Positions 27,851-35,517 of a stretch of DNA of 64,000 nucleotides are shown in pieces. The notes beneath the pieces were generated by a model. That model was not told where the DNA came from. It saw only the letters and a list, made by a program, of their open reading frames with translations, and did not search any database. A program made the position numbers and the translations under genes. Location of the stretch: contig NZ_FNKP01000003.1 of assembly GCF_900099835.1 (NCBI RefSeq), forward strand, positions 62,001-126,000. The letters run 5' to 3'. Every line of letters starts with the position of its first letter. The first letter of the stretch is position 1. This stretch comes from Paraburkholderia fungorum. Its GTDB lineage: Bacteria; Pseudomonadota; Gammaproteobacteria; Burkholderiales; Burkholderiaceae.

Positions 27851-27885
27851 GGGAGCTTTTCCCGATCTGTCAGGGAGCGTCTCCC
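27851..27885. promoter_or_regulatory. Two GGGAGC-N3-TCCC repeats, 22 bases apart
   Basis: GGGAGCTTTTCCC (27851-27863) and GGGAGCGTCTCCC (27873-27885) lie in the 219-base region between the divergent receptor and kinase genes. Start-to-start spacing is 22 bases, close to two DNA turns, as expected for adjacent dimers on one face. The second copy is also a perfect 5-bp hairpin. Confidence 0.55.
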
Positions 27886-27964
27886 AAATCTTCCGCAAAA
27901 GTCCGCCGTGTGTGATCGCGCTGAGTAGAATGCAAACGTCACGTCAAGCGATCCGCTCATCCTC

Positions 27965-28978
27965 ATGCGCAATCCGACCATGGCTTCGTCGATCTGGCGC
28001 GACCTCACGTGCGTCGTCGCGGTAACCGCGCTCGCGGCGGTCTGCGGCGCCGCGTTCGATCTCAGCGAACGCGCGTATCGCTTCACGCGCGGCATGGAGC
28101 GCTTTCAGCTCGACGAATTGCCGGGCACGCTGTTCGTGCTGTCTATCGGACTCGCCTGGTTTGCGTGGCGCCGCTATCGCGAAGCGAGTCGCGAGGTGAT
28201 CCGTCGCCGCGCGCTGGAGCAGGAGGCCGAACGGCTGCTCGCCGATAACCGGCGGCTCGCGAGCCAGGCGTTGCAAGCTCAGGAGATCGAACGTCGTCAT
28301 CTCGCACGCGAGCTGCACGACGAACTCGGCCAGTATCTGAATGCGATCTCGCTCGACGCCGCGCGCATTCGCGATCTGTCGGATACATCGGGCGGCGTCG
28401 AACAACGCACGTCGGCGCACGAGCCTGAGATTCATCGCATCGCGCTCGGTCTGATCCAGAGCGCGAGCCACGTCTATCGGCAGATCGGCAACATGACCCG
28501 ACGTCTGCGGCCGATCGGTCTCGACGAATTCGGTTTGCCGAGCGCGCTCGAGCATTGCGTCGACGGCTGGCGCGAGCGCCTGCCCGACGCGTCGTTTTCG
28601 CTGGCGATCGAAGGGGATTACAGCGGCCTGAGCGATGCGCTGACCATCACGCTCTATCGGCTCGTGCAGGAGGGCTTGACGAACGTGTCGAAGTTCGCGA
28701 GCAGCTCACGTGTGGAAGTGTTCATGGTGCGCGCGCCGCGCGAGTCGCACGATGGCGCTGCCGCCGGCACGGCGCAGGACGAAATCGTCGTGACGATGGC
28801 CGACGACGGTCCCGGCACCGATCTGACCCAGCCGCGCGCGGGGCTCGGGCTGATCGGCATGCGTGAGCGCGTCGAGGCGCTCGGCGGCGAATTTCATATG
28901 GCAAGCGAGCCGCAACGCGGTTTTCTGTTCTGCGCGCGCGTGCCCGCTCAGGCGGGACTGGCCGAGCCGGTGAACTGA
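27965..28978 (+). CDS. Sensor histidine kinase, NarX/UhpB (HisKA_3) family
   Basis: 337 residues with two membrane spans near 12-32 and 50-67 and only a short loop between them, so there is no large periplasmic sensor domain. The dimerisation domain has ERRHLARELHDELGQYLNAI with phospho-acceptor His118; the ATPase domain has LYRLVQEGLTNVSKFA, ADDGPG and GLGLIGMRERV. It should phosphorylate the response regulator encoded convergently; the two genes overlap at their 3' ends by 31 bases. An alternative start is the ATG five codons later. Possibly it senses membrane or quinone state, or a partner protein. Confidence 0.9.
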   Translation: MRNPTMASSIWRDLTCVVAVTALAAVCGAAFDLSERAYRFTRGMERFQLDELPGTLFVLSIGLAWFAWRRYREASREVIRRRALEQEAERLLADNRRLASQALQAQEIERRHLARELHDELGQYLNAISLDAARIRDLSDTSGGVEQRTSAHEPEIHRIALGLIQSASHVYRQIGNMTRRLRPIGLDEFGLPSALEHCVDGWRERLPDASFSLAIEGDYSGLSDALTITLYRLVQEGLTNVSKFASSSRVEVFMVRAPRESHDGAAAGTAQDEIVVTMADDGPGTDLTQPRAGLGLIGMRERVEALGGEFHMASEPQRGFLFCARVPAQAGLAEPVN

Positions 28979-29610
28979 AGTCCGAGGCGGCTTGCCATCT
29001 GCGCAAGCTGCACACCATTGTCCGCGCCAAATTTTTGCCGGATCACCGACTGATGGTTAGCCACCGTCTTCTGGCTCAAACCCAGTTTTTCGGCGATGCT
29101 TGGCAGCGTGTAGCCCTGCACGAGCAGCCGCAGAACCTCGAATTCACGCGCCGACAGCTGACGTCCAGGCGGCCCTTCGCTGAAGGCCGTGCGCATCGCT
29201 AGCGCCTGCGAGATGTCGGGGCTCAGATAGCCGGCACGCCGCGCGATCGAGCGCACTGCTTCGACGAGCACATCCGGCGCGCTCGCCTTCGTCACATAAC
29301 CGAGTGCGCCGGCATCGAGGGCGCGGCGCACGAAGATCGATTCTTCATGCACGCTGAAGATCAGCACGCGCGCGTCCGGTTCGCGTGCGAGCATGCGTCG
29401 CATCGCTTCAATCCCGCTCGCGCCCGGCAGCGACACGTCCATCACGACCACGTCGGGACGTAGCGCACAAAAGCGCTGATACGCCTGCGCGGCGTCGGCG
29501 GCTTCACCGCACACCCGCACGTCAGCATTCAGTTCGAGCAGACGCCGGTATCCCTCGCGCACGACCGCGTGATCGTCGACGAGCAGCACGGAGATGGTTC
29601 CCGCAGTCAT
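28948..29610 (-). CDS. NarL/FixJ-type response regulator, AgmR/ErbR-like by context
   Basis: 220 residues from the ATG at 29610. The receiver domain has VLLVDDHAVVREGY and the phospho-acceptor Asp58 (VVVMDVSLPG); the C-terminal LuxR-type helix-turn-helix has LSAREFEVLRLLVQGYTLPSIAEKLGLSQKTVANH. The start lies two bases after the pqqE stop, so it is probably the last gene of the pqq operon. Regulators of this size and family (AgmR/ErbR, MxaB) control PQQ-dependent alcohol oxidation in pseudomonads and methylotrophs, which fits. The partner kinase is encoded on the other strand with overlapping 3' ends. Confidence 0.9.
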   Translation of the reverse strand: MTAGTISVLLVDDHAVVREGYRRLLELNADVRVCGEAADAAQAYQRFCALRPDVVVMDVSLPGASGIEAMRRMLAREPDARVLIFSVHEESIFVRRALDAGALGYVTKASAPDVLVEAVRSIARRAGYLSPDISQALAMRTAFSEGPPGRQLSAREFEVLRLLVQGYTLPSIAEKLGLSQKTVANHQSVIRQKFGADNGVQLAQMASRLGLQFTGSASPA

Positions 29611-29612
29611 GA

Positions 29613-30851
29613 TCAGCCTCCGTTGTCTCCGTGGATGTGACGCTCGCGGGCAGCCGATGCGAGCTTGCGCGAATTGGCGTCGTCGCGAAACAGGATCGGC
29701 TGCTCGCGCGGGGACGCCGTGGATTCGGACATCGCGGACGCCGCCGCCCGTTGCACGACCCTGACCACGGTCTCGTGAAACGGCGACTTGTCGCACACGG
29801 GGTCGGTATTGGCCGCATCGCCGGTCAGCATGTACGCCTGGCAGCGGCAACCTCCCAGATCGCGATCTTTCTCGTCGCAACTGCGACACGGCTCCTTGAG
29901 CCAGTGCAGCCCGCGAAAGCGGTTGAATGCGTCGCTGTCGTACCAGATCTCGCGCAACGGCGTGTCCTTTACGTTCGGCAGCGTCAACCCCGGGAGCCCG
30001 CGCGCCGCGTGACAGGGCAGTGCTGCGCCGTCGGGTGCGACGCCCAGAAACACCGCGCCCCAGCCGTTCATGCAGCGCTTCGGGCGCGTCTCGAAGTAGT
30101 CGGACACGACGAAAAAAATCTTGCAGCGCTCACCCAGCGTGCGCCGGTAGCGTTCGACGACCGCTTCGGCTTCTTCGAGCTGCTCGCGTGTAGGCAGCAG
30201 TTGCGCTTCGTTCAGATGCGCCCAGCCGTAGTACTGCGTGTTCGCGAGTTCGAGGTACTCGGCGCCCATCGCGAGCGCCATCTCGATGATCTTGTCGACG
30301 TGCGGCAGGTTGTAGCGATGCAGTACGCAGTTGAGCACCATCGGAAAGCCGTGCCGTTTGATCGACGCGGCGACGCGCTGCTTCAGGTCGAACGTGCGCG
30401 TGCTGCTCAGGAAGTCGTTCAGTTGCCGCGTCGAATCCTGGAATGACAACTGGATATGGTCGAGTCCGGCCGCCTTCAGATCGTCGAGACGTTTGTCGGT
30501 CAGGCCGACGCCCGACGTGATCAGATTCGTGTAGAAGCCGAGCTTGTGCGCTTCGTCGACCAGCACCTCGACATCATCGCGCACGAGCGGCTCACCCCCT
30601 GAGAAGCCGAGTTGCACCGCACCGAGCGCGCGCGCGTCGCGCAGCACGTCGATCCATTGCGCGGTGCTCAGTTCGCGATGGTGATCGATGTAGTCGAGCG
30701 GGTTGTAGCAGAACGCGCAGTGAAGCGGACAGCGGTAAGTCAGCTCCGCTAGCAGCCACAACGGCGGCGGCACGGCTGCGGGGTCGTCCGGATTCACACC
30801 GACGACAGGCCGCGCGGCGGGTTCGTGAACCGGATGCGCCAGATCGGTCAT
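29613..30851 (-). CDS. pqqE: PqqA peptide cyclase (radical SAM)
   Basis: 412 residues. The radical SAM motif is RCPLHCAFC (Cys41, Cys45, Cys48), followed by LGFSGGEPLVRDD; the C-terminal SPASM region has the Cys cluster CRSCDEKDRDLGGCRC and binds auxiliary Fe-S clusters. PqqE forms the Glu-Tyr carbon-carbon crosslink in PqqA, the first committed step of PQQ synthesis, with PqqD as chaperone. The ATG at 30851 is four bases after the pqqD stop. The C-terminal tail after about residue 370 is extended compared with short family members. Confidence 0.97.
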   Translation of the reverse strand: MTDLAHPVHEPAARPVVGVNPDDPAAVPPPLWLLAELTYRCPLHCAFCYNPLDYIDHHRELSTAQWIDVLRDARALGAVQLGFSGGEPLVRDDVEVLVDEAHKLGFYTNLITSGVGLTDKRLDDLKAAGLDHIQLSFQDSTRQLNDFLSSTRTFDLKQRVAASIKRHGFPMVLNCVLHRYNLPHVDKIIEMALAMGAEYLELANTQYYGWAHLNEAQLLPTREQLEEAEAVVERYRRTLGERCKIFFVVSDYFETRPKRCMNGWGAVFLGVAPDGAALPCHAARGLPGLTLPNVKDTPLREIWYDSDAFNRFRGLHWLKEPCRSCDEKDRDLGGCRCQAYMLTGDAANTDPVCDKSPFHETVVRVVQRAAASAMSESTASPREQPILFRDDANSRKLASAARERHIHGDNGG

Positions 30852-30855
30852 TGTG

Positions 30856-31179
30856 TTACTCCAGCCAGTGGCGCGCATGCGCGTCGGCGACGAAGGCGCG
30901 CACGTCTGCGCCGATTCCCGTGGTGTTGAAGGCCTGCTCCAGATCGGCGATCAGAGCGTCTATGTCGCGGGTGCCGTCACAGCGTTTGAGAATCTCTCCC
31001 GCGCTTTGATTCAGCTTCACCATACCCTCGGGATAGAGCAGCACATGCGCGTTCTGCGCAGGCTCCCATTGCAGACGGAAGGGCTTCGCAATCGTCAGCG
31101 GCAGTGCGGCGCCGGTGGCGTCACGGCCGCGGGCCGCGTCGTTTGTAGGAGCGTTTGTCGATTCGTTGGTCGGGTTCAT
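30856..31179 (-). CDS. pqqD: PQQ biosynthesis peptide chaperone PqqD
   Basis: 107 residues from the ATG at 31179 (ATGA overlap with pqqC). The C-terminal ~85 residues are the PqqD winged-helix-like fold ([36 protein letters not shown] compressed here as family landmarks). The first ~25 residues are Asn/Thr-rich and probably disordered. PqqD presents PqqA to PqqE. A longer frame upstream runs through pqqC in another frame and is not real. Confidence 0.95.
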   Translation of the reverse strand: MNPTNESTNAPTNDAARGRDATGAALPLTIAKPFRLQWEPAQNAHVLLYPEGMVKLNQSAGEILKRCDGTRDIDALIADLEQAFNTTGIGADVRAFVADAHARHWLE

Positions 31180-31916
31180 TGCGGGAAGGCCTTTTCGATC
31201 GAATCCAGCATGGTCCACAGAATGTCGAGCTTGAACTGCAGGATCTCGAGCGCCCGCTCCTGCTGATCGCGCCGCGTGAAGTAGTCGAGCGTGACTTCGA
31301 GACCGTGCTGCACGTCGCGCTGCGCGAGCGAAATACGCGAGCGGAAATAGGCGAGGCCGCTGGCTTCGATCCACGGATAATGCTCGGGCCAGCTAGCGAG
31401 CCGGTCGCGATGAACCTGCGGCGCGAACATTTCCGTGAGCGACGAGCACACCGATTCCTGCCACGGCGCGCGGCGCGCGAAATTCACGTAGGCGTCGACG
31501 GCGAAGCGCACGCCTGGCGTGACGTGTTCTAGCGACCAGAGTTCGTCGCGCGACAGACCCACCGCGTCCCCAAGACGCGCCCATGTTTCGATGCCGCCTT
31601 CCGCGCCGTCGTAGCCGTCGTGATCGAGAATGCGCAGCACCCAGCGGCGCCGCGTTTCGCGATCGGGGCAGTTCGACAGAACCGCCGCGTCCTTCAGCGG
31701 AATATTGATCTGATAGTAGAAGCGGTTCGCGACCCAGCCGCGAATCTGTTCGCGCGAACAGCCGCCGCTGTTCATCTTCACGTTGAACGGGTGATGAATG
31801 TGATACGCGGTGCCTTTCGCGCGCAACTGTGCCTCGAATTCTTCGCGGCTCCACGGCGGCGCGTCCGCGCTGACGTGGTTCACCGGCCTCGTCCCAAACG
31901 TATCTTTCGCGTTCAT
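31176..31916 (-). CDS. pqqC: Pyrroloquinoline-quinone synthase
   Basis: 246 residues, the normal length of the heme-oxygenase-fold PqqC, which performs the last ring closure and eight-electron oxidation to PQQ. Family landmarks are [37 protein letters not shown] and [18 protein letters not shown]. The start is the ATG at 31916, with GGAG six bases upstream. The 113-base gap from pqqB holds three tandem 14-base repeats. Confidence 0.97.
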   Translation of the reverse strand: MNAKDTFGTRPVNHVSADAPPWSREEFEAQLRAKGTAYHIHHPFNVKMNSGGCSREQIRGWVANRFYYQINIPLKDAAVLSNCPDRETRRRWVLRILDHDGYDGAEGGIETWARLGDAVGLSRDELWSLEHVTPGVRFAVDAYVNFARRAPWQESVCSSLTEMFAPQVHRDRLASWPEHYPWIEASGLAYFRSRISLAQRDVQHGLEVTLDYFTRRDQQERALEILQFKLDILWTMLDSIEKAFPQ

Positions 31917-31975
31917 ACCGTCTCCGTTTTTTATCGCGCGACTGCGCGCGCGTTGCCAGCCGTGTGTCCTCAACC

Positions 31976-32017
31976 GCGTTTCATCGCCTGCGTTTCATCA
32001 CCTGCGTTTCATCACAT
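31976..32017 (-). repeat. Three tandem 14-base repeats in the pqqB-pqqC gap
   Basis: Read in the direction of transcription the units are ATGTGATGAAACGC, AGGTGATGAAACGC and AGGCGATGAAACGC, head to tail. Each contains ATGAAACGC, and two are preceded by AGGTGAT- or AGGCGAT-type Shine-Dalgarno-like sequence. The copies encode minimal frames (MKRR, MKRRR, MKRG, each ending at TGA). They end 59 bases before the pqqC start. Confidence 0.8.
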
Positions 32018-32029
32018 CTCGCAGCGGTC

Positions 32030-32968
32030 TCAAAGTTCGAACATCATTCCGTCATGGGCGACCTCGATCCCGTGTTCCGCGAGCACGCGCCGCTCGGGGC
32101 CATCGTCGACGAGGATCGGATTCGTGTTGTTGATGTGAATCAGCACCTTGCGCACCGCGTCCTGATTGCCGACGCGTGTGCGATCCAGCGAGTCAAGCGT
32201 TTCGATCATGCCGCCCGCGCCCGTCTGCGGCAGATGGCCCATGTCGGCCGCGGTCTTTTTCGACAGGCCGAGGCGAATCATTTCGTCGCCGGTCCACAGC
32301 GTGCCGTCGACCAGCAGCAGATCGGCCTCGCGCATCGCGTCGAGCACATGGGCTTCGATTGCACCGAGTCCTGGCGCGTAGAACGCGCGCTTGCCCGATT
32401 GCAGATTCGTCAGCATGAGCCCGATGTTGTCGCCGCGCTCGGGCGCATAGCGGTGCGGCGAGTAGGGCGGCGCCTTGCTCGACAGCGGCAACGCATCGAT
32501 GCGCACGCCCGGCAACGCGTCGACGGCCAGCGGCGCGCCGTCTAGCGCGATGCGACGATGTTCGACACCGCAGTAATGCGACAGGATCGGCGCGACGGGG
32601 AAGCCCGTGCGCAGGTCCTGCCAGACGGCGTCGGTTGCGTAGAGCGGCAGCGGCGTGTCGCGCTCGCGCAGCATCAGCAGCCCGGTGACGTGGTCGATCT
32701 GGGCATCGATCACCAGTACGGCGGCGATGCCGCTGTCGCGAGCGCGACGCGCGGGTTGCAACTCGGGGTTCGCGGCAATCTGCGCGAGCAGATCGGGCGA
32801 CGCGTTGACGAGTAGCCAGTCCTCGCCGTTCGCGCTCACGGCAATCGACGATTGCGTGCGACGCGTCGCTTTCAGCGTGCCGCGCCGCACACCGTCGCAA
32901 TTGCGGCAGTTGCAGTTCCATTGCGGAAAACCGCCTCCCGCTGACGAACCGAGCACCTTGATCTTCAT
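32030..32968 (-). CDS. pqqB: PQQ biosynthesis protein PqqB (metallo-beta-lactamase fold)
   Basis: 312 residues starting MKIKVLGSSAGGGFPQWNCNC, the standard PqqB N-terminus, with the CxCxxC zinc site and the lactamase-fold metal site (DAQIDHVTGLL). Current evidence gives PqqB a role as hydroxylase of a tyrosine-derived intermediate. The ATG at 32968 overlaps the stop of the hydrolase gene (ATGA). Confidence 0.97.
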   Translation of the reverse strand: MKIKVLGSSAGGGFPQWNCNCRNCDGVRRGTLKATRRTQSSIAVSANGEDWLLVNASPDLLAQIAANPELQPARRARDSGIAAVLVIDAQIDHVTGLLMLRERDTPLPLYATDAVWQDLRTGFPVAPILSHYCGVEHRRIALDGAPLAVDALPGVRIDALPLSSKAPPYSPHRYAPERGDNIGLMLTNLQSGKRAFYAPGLGAIEAHVLDAMREADLLLVDGTLWTGDEMIRLGLSKKTAADMGHLPQTGAGGMIETLDSLDRTRVGNQDAVRKVLIHINNTNPILVDDGPERRVLAEHGIEVAHDGMMFEL

Positions 32969-33975
32969 GCGGCGCGGCGCAGATTGCGCCCCTCGTGAGA
33001 AGTGGAAACGAACATCGCGGCGACGGCCTGCGCGACGCGTTCGTGCAGCGCGGGCTCGCTCGCCAGATGTCCCGCCTTCACCCATTCGATCTGCGCAGAC
33101 GGCACGGCGCGCGCGAGCCGCCGCAGATTCGCAGGCGGACAGACGGGATCGCGCGAACCGTGCACGGCGGCGATCGGCACACCGGCCGCCGCGGCGTGGC
33201 GCGCGAGCCGCAACAGACGCGTTTCGCCGAGCCAGCAGCGATGGGCGAGGTAGTGGCTCTGAATCCGGTATTTGCCGGTCAGCGCGCGCGCGAATCGCGG
33301 CGACACTCGCGTGCGCGGCGAAACGGCACCGCCTGTCGCGGCGCTCGCCAGCACGTCGATCTCATAGCCGCGCCACGCGAGCGCGAGCGCGCGTTGCCGC
33401 GCCGCATTCGCGCCGTTGCGGAGAAGCGCCGCGCAACGGCCGGCGCTTAATTGGGATGACTGATCACAGGCCGCCGCTGCTCGTAGCTTTCGCCATGCGC
33501 GCGGCGCGCGTCGACGTGAAGTGACGAAGAGGCCGCGAATTTCGCGCGTCGACGTGAGAAAAAGGCCGCGCAGAACGATGCCCGCAATCGACTGCGGACA
33601 TTGCCCGGCATACGCGAGCGCGAGCGACGCGCCCCACGAACCGCCGAGCAGGCTCCAGCGCTCGAAGCCGAGGCGCGCGCGAATCGCCTCGAGATCGGCG
33701 ATCAGATAATCGGTGCGGTTATGGCGCACGCTGCCATGCGGCGTCGACTCGCCGGTGCCGCGCTGATCGATCAGCACGACGCGAAAGCGGTTCAGATCGA
33801 AGAGCCGCAGCGCGCTTTTCTGACTGCCGCTGCCGGGGCCGCCGTGCAGCACGGCGACCGGCACGCCGTCGGCCGCACCCGCGAGCGCGTACCACACGCG
33901 ATGCCCGTCGCGCGTGCGCAGGGTCTGCGGTTCAAGCAGTGGCTCGGACAGCGGTTCGCGGCGACGCTTCGTCAT
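32965..33975 (-). CDS. Alpha/beta hydrolase, proline iminopeptidase (S33) family
   Basis: 336 residues with the S33 pattern: VLHGGPGSGS (oxyanion region), IDQRGTGESTPHG, LLGGSWGASLALAYA (nucleophile Ser113), and a late HGSRDPVCPP and KAGHLA supplying Asp and His. It is coupled to cytochrome b561 upstream and pqqB downstream by ATGA overlaps. Some pqq operons contain a peptidase (PqqF/G or others) that trims the modified PqqA; this enzyme may fill that role, though S33 enzymes normally cut one N-terminal residue. The cap region has an odd near-duplication (RGLFLTSTREI / RGLFVTSRRR), mirrored by a DNA direct repeat at 33506-33570. Confidence 0.88.
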   Translation of the reverse strand: MTKRRREPLSEPLLEPQTLRTRDGHRVWYALAGAADGVPVAVLHGGPGSGSQKSALRLFDLNRFRVVLIDQRGTGESTPHGSVRHNRTDYLIADLEAIRARLGFERWSLLGGSWGASLALAYAGQCPQSIAGIVLRGLFLTSTREIRGLFVTSRRRAPRAWRKLRAAAACDQSSQLSAGRCAALLRNGANAARQRALALAWRGYEIDVLASAATGGAVSPRTRVSPRFARALTGKYRIQSHYLAHRCWLGETRLLRLARHAAAAGVPIAAVHGSRDPVCPPANLRRLARAVPSAQIEWVKAGHLASEPALHERVAQAVAAMFVSTSHEGRNLRRAA

Positions 33976-34544
33976 GGCAGCATCCTCGCGAGCAGATTGT
34001 CCCGGTCGATCCATTGATGCTTGAGCGCACCCGCCACATGCAGCACGATCAACGCGATCAGCACATACGCCGCCACCTCGTGAATACCGAAAAAAAGTTC
34101 GCGCAAGTGCGGATCGTCCCAGCCCCATTTCGGCAGTGGGATGCCCCAGAAGCGCGTGCCGAAACGGTTGAACGACGAGCCGAGATAACCGGCGAGCGGC
34201 ATCGCGATCATGGCGACGTATAAAAGACCCTGCGTAATGCGCGCGGCGGCGCGTTGCCACGCTCGCATCGGCGGAAGAGGTGGCCGGTTGAAGGCCGCGA
34301 GCGCCGCGATGCGCACAAGCACCAGCAGGAAAACCGTCAGTCCAAGCGATTTGTGCAGATTCAACAGTGTCGCTTTGACCGGCAAACCTTTCGGCAATCC
34401 GACCATGTAGAAGCCGAGCGCGAGCAGCGCGACGATGCCGGCCGCGATCAGCCAGTGCAGTGCGATCTGCACGCCGGAATAACGCTCGCGGCGCGCTCTG
34501 GCACCCATAGCCGGTGTCGCATTCGACGTATGCACTGTCGTCAT
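33972..34544 (-). CDS. Cytochrome b561-type membrane protein
   Basis: 190 residues, four membrane spans. Candidate heme ligands are His in IALHWLIAAG, LNLHKSLG, and two late His (FGIHEVAAY, IVLHVAGALKHQ), the usual b561 pattern. A strong AAGGAG ribosome site precedes the ATG at 34544. It begins the cytochrome b561-hydrolase-pqqBCDE run, 145 bases downstream of fhcC. It may pass electrons between a periplasmic dehydrogenase or its cytochrome and the quinone pool. Function is inferred from family and position. Confidence 0.9.
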   Translation of the reverse strand: MTTVHTSNATPAMGARARRERYSGVQIALHWLIAAGIVALLALGFYMVGLPKGLPVKATLLNLHKSLGLTVFLLVLVRIAALAAFNRPPLPPMRAWQRAAARITQGLLYVAMIAMPLAGYLGSSFNRFGTRFWGIPLPKWGWDDPHLRELFFGIHEVAAYVLIALIVLHVAGALKHQWIDRDNLLARMLP

Positions 34545-34689
34545 GCCTGTCTCCTTCTTTGTCTTTCTGTGTTTTGTGATGCCTGCGCCGATCTTGCGTA
34601 CGTCGCCGGTTCCGGCAGCTTCGGACGCGTCGACCGGTTCTACTGCACGGTGCCGGGTGCGCAAGCCGCGCGCATCGGACGCCGTCACC

Positions 34690-35517
34690 TCATGCCACGA
34701 TCAGGATTTCTCCGCGGCCGTCCACCGCGAGATCGCCTGTCAAACGCAGCGGCAATGGTGCGGTACGCCAGTGTGAAAACGGTGCGATTTCATCGGCAAA
34801 ACTGCGCACGAGCAATGACCAGAATATGTCGAATCCCTGGCCGCCGCCGCTGAACGTTGGCGGTAGATCGGCGGGGCGTTGCGCGAGCAGCAGCGTGCCG
34901 CGTCTCATTGCATAGGCATAATGCGGGCCTAGCCGACCGGCCACGCCGACGGTCCCGGCAACGAGCCGCGATACTGCAAATTCGCCCGCGTCGCCGCCGA
35001 CCAGCACGAGGCCGCGCCGCATGCGGTCGGCGAGACGCGCACCCGCGTTGCCGCAGATCGTCAGCGTGCCGCCCGTCATCCCTTCCATGTCGCCGGGCAA
35101 CGCGCCTGCGACGAAATCGCCGCTGTCGCCACGGATCGTCAGCCGTCCGCCGCGCATTTCGCAGCCGGTGAAGTGGCCGGCGTTGCCGTGAATCGTCAGC
35201 ACGCCGGCCGTCATTCTGAAACCACAGTGGTCGCCCACGGGGCCGTTCACGTCGAGACGGCCACCGTCCATCCGCGCGCCGAGCCGGTCGAGCCACGGCC
35301 CCGCGCCGTCGATCACGAGCGCGGCGCCGTCGGGGCCGTCTGTCGCTGCACGGGTCACGTGAAACACGTCGCCGATCGCGCATTGCTCGTTGCCGCCCGG
35401 CAACACCAGACGCTCGATGTCGGCCACGCTCATGCCCGCGAGCGTCGAAGGCCGCAGTGCACCGGCGTCGACGCGAAAGCCGGGTGCTCCTGTTGCGCGC
35501 AATGTCGTCGTGCTCAT
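34690..35517 (-). CDS. fhcC: Formyltransferase/hydrolase complex subunit C
   Basis: 275 residues from the ATG at 35517 (ATGA overlap with fhcD). It has the right-handed parallel beta-helix of FwdC/GltB-C domains: repeated G-x-x-G turns such as MTAGVLTIHGNAGHF, MRGGRLTIRGDSGDF, MTGGTLTICGNAGARL. In the bacterial Fhc complex this subunit is structural, linking FhcA, FhcB and FhcD. A longer open frame upstream is an artefact of high GC within fhcD. Confidence 0.93.
   Translation of the reverse strand: MSTTTLRATGAPGFRVDAGALRPSTLAGMSVADIERLVLPGGNEQCAIGDVFHVTRAATDGPDGAALVIDGAGPWLDRLGARMDGGRLDVNGPVGDHCGFRMTAGVLTIHGNAGHFTGCEMRGGRLTIRGDSGDFVAGALPGDMEGMTGGTLTICGNAGARLADRMRRGLVLVGGDAGEFAVSRLVAGTVGVAGRLGPHYAYAMRRGTLLLAQRPADLPPTFSGGGQGFDIFWSLLVRSFADEIAPFSHWRTAPLPLRLTGDLAVDGRGEILIVA

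Noticed and set aside
31976..32017. Possible CRISPR array
   Set aside because: The units are 14 bases, contiguous and without spacers, so this is a simple tandem repeat.
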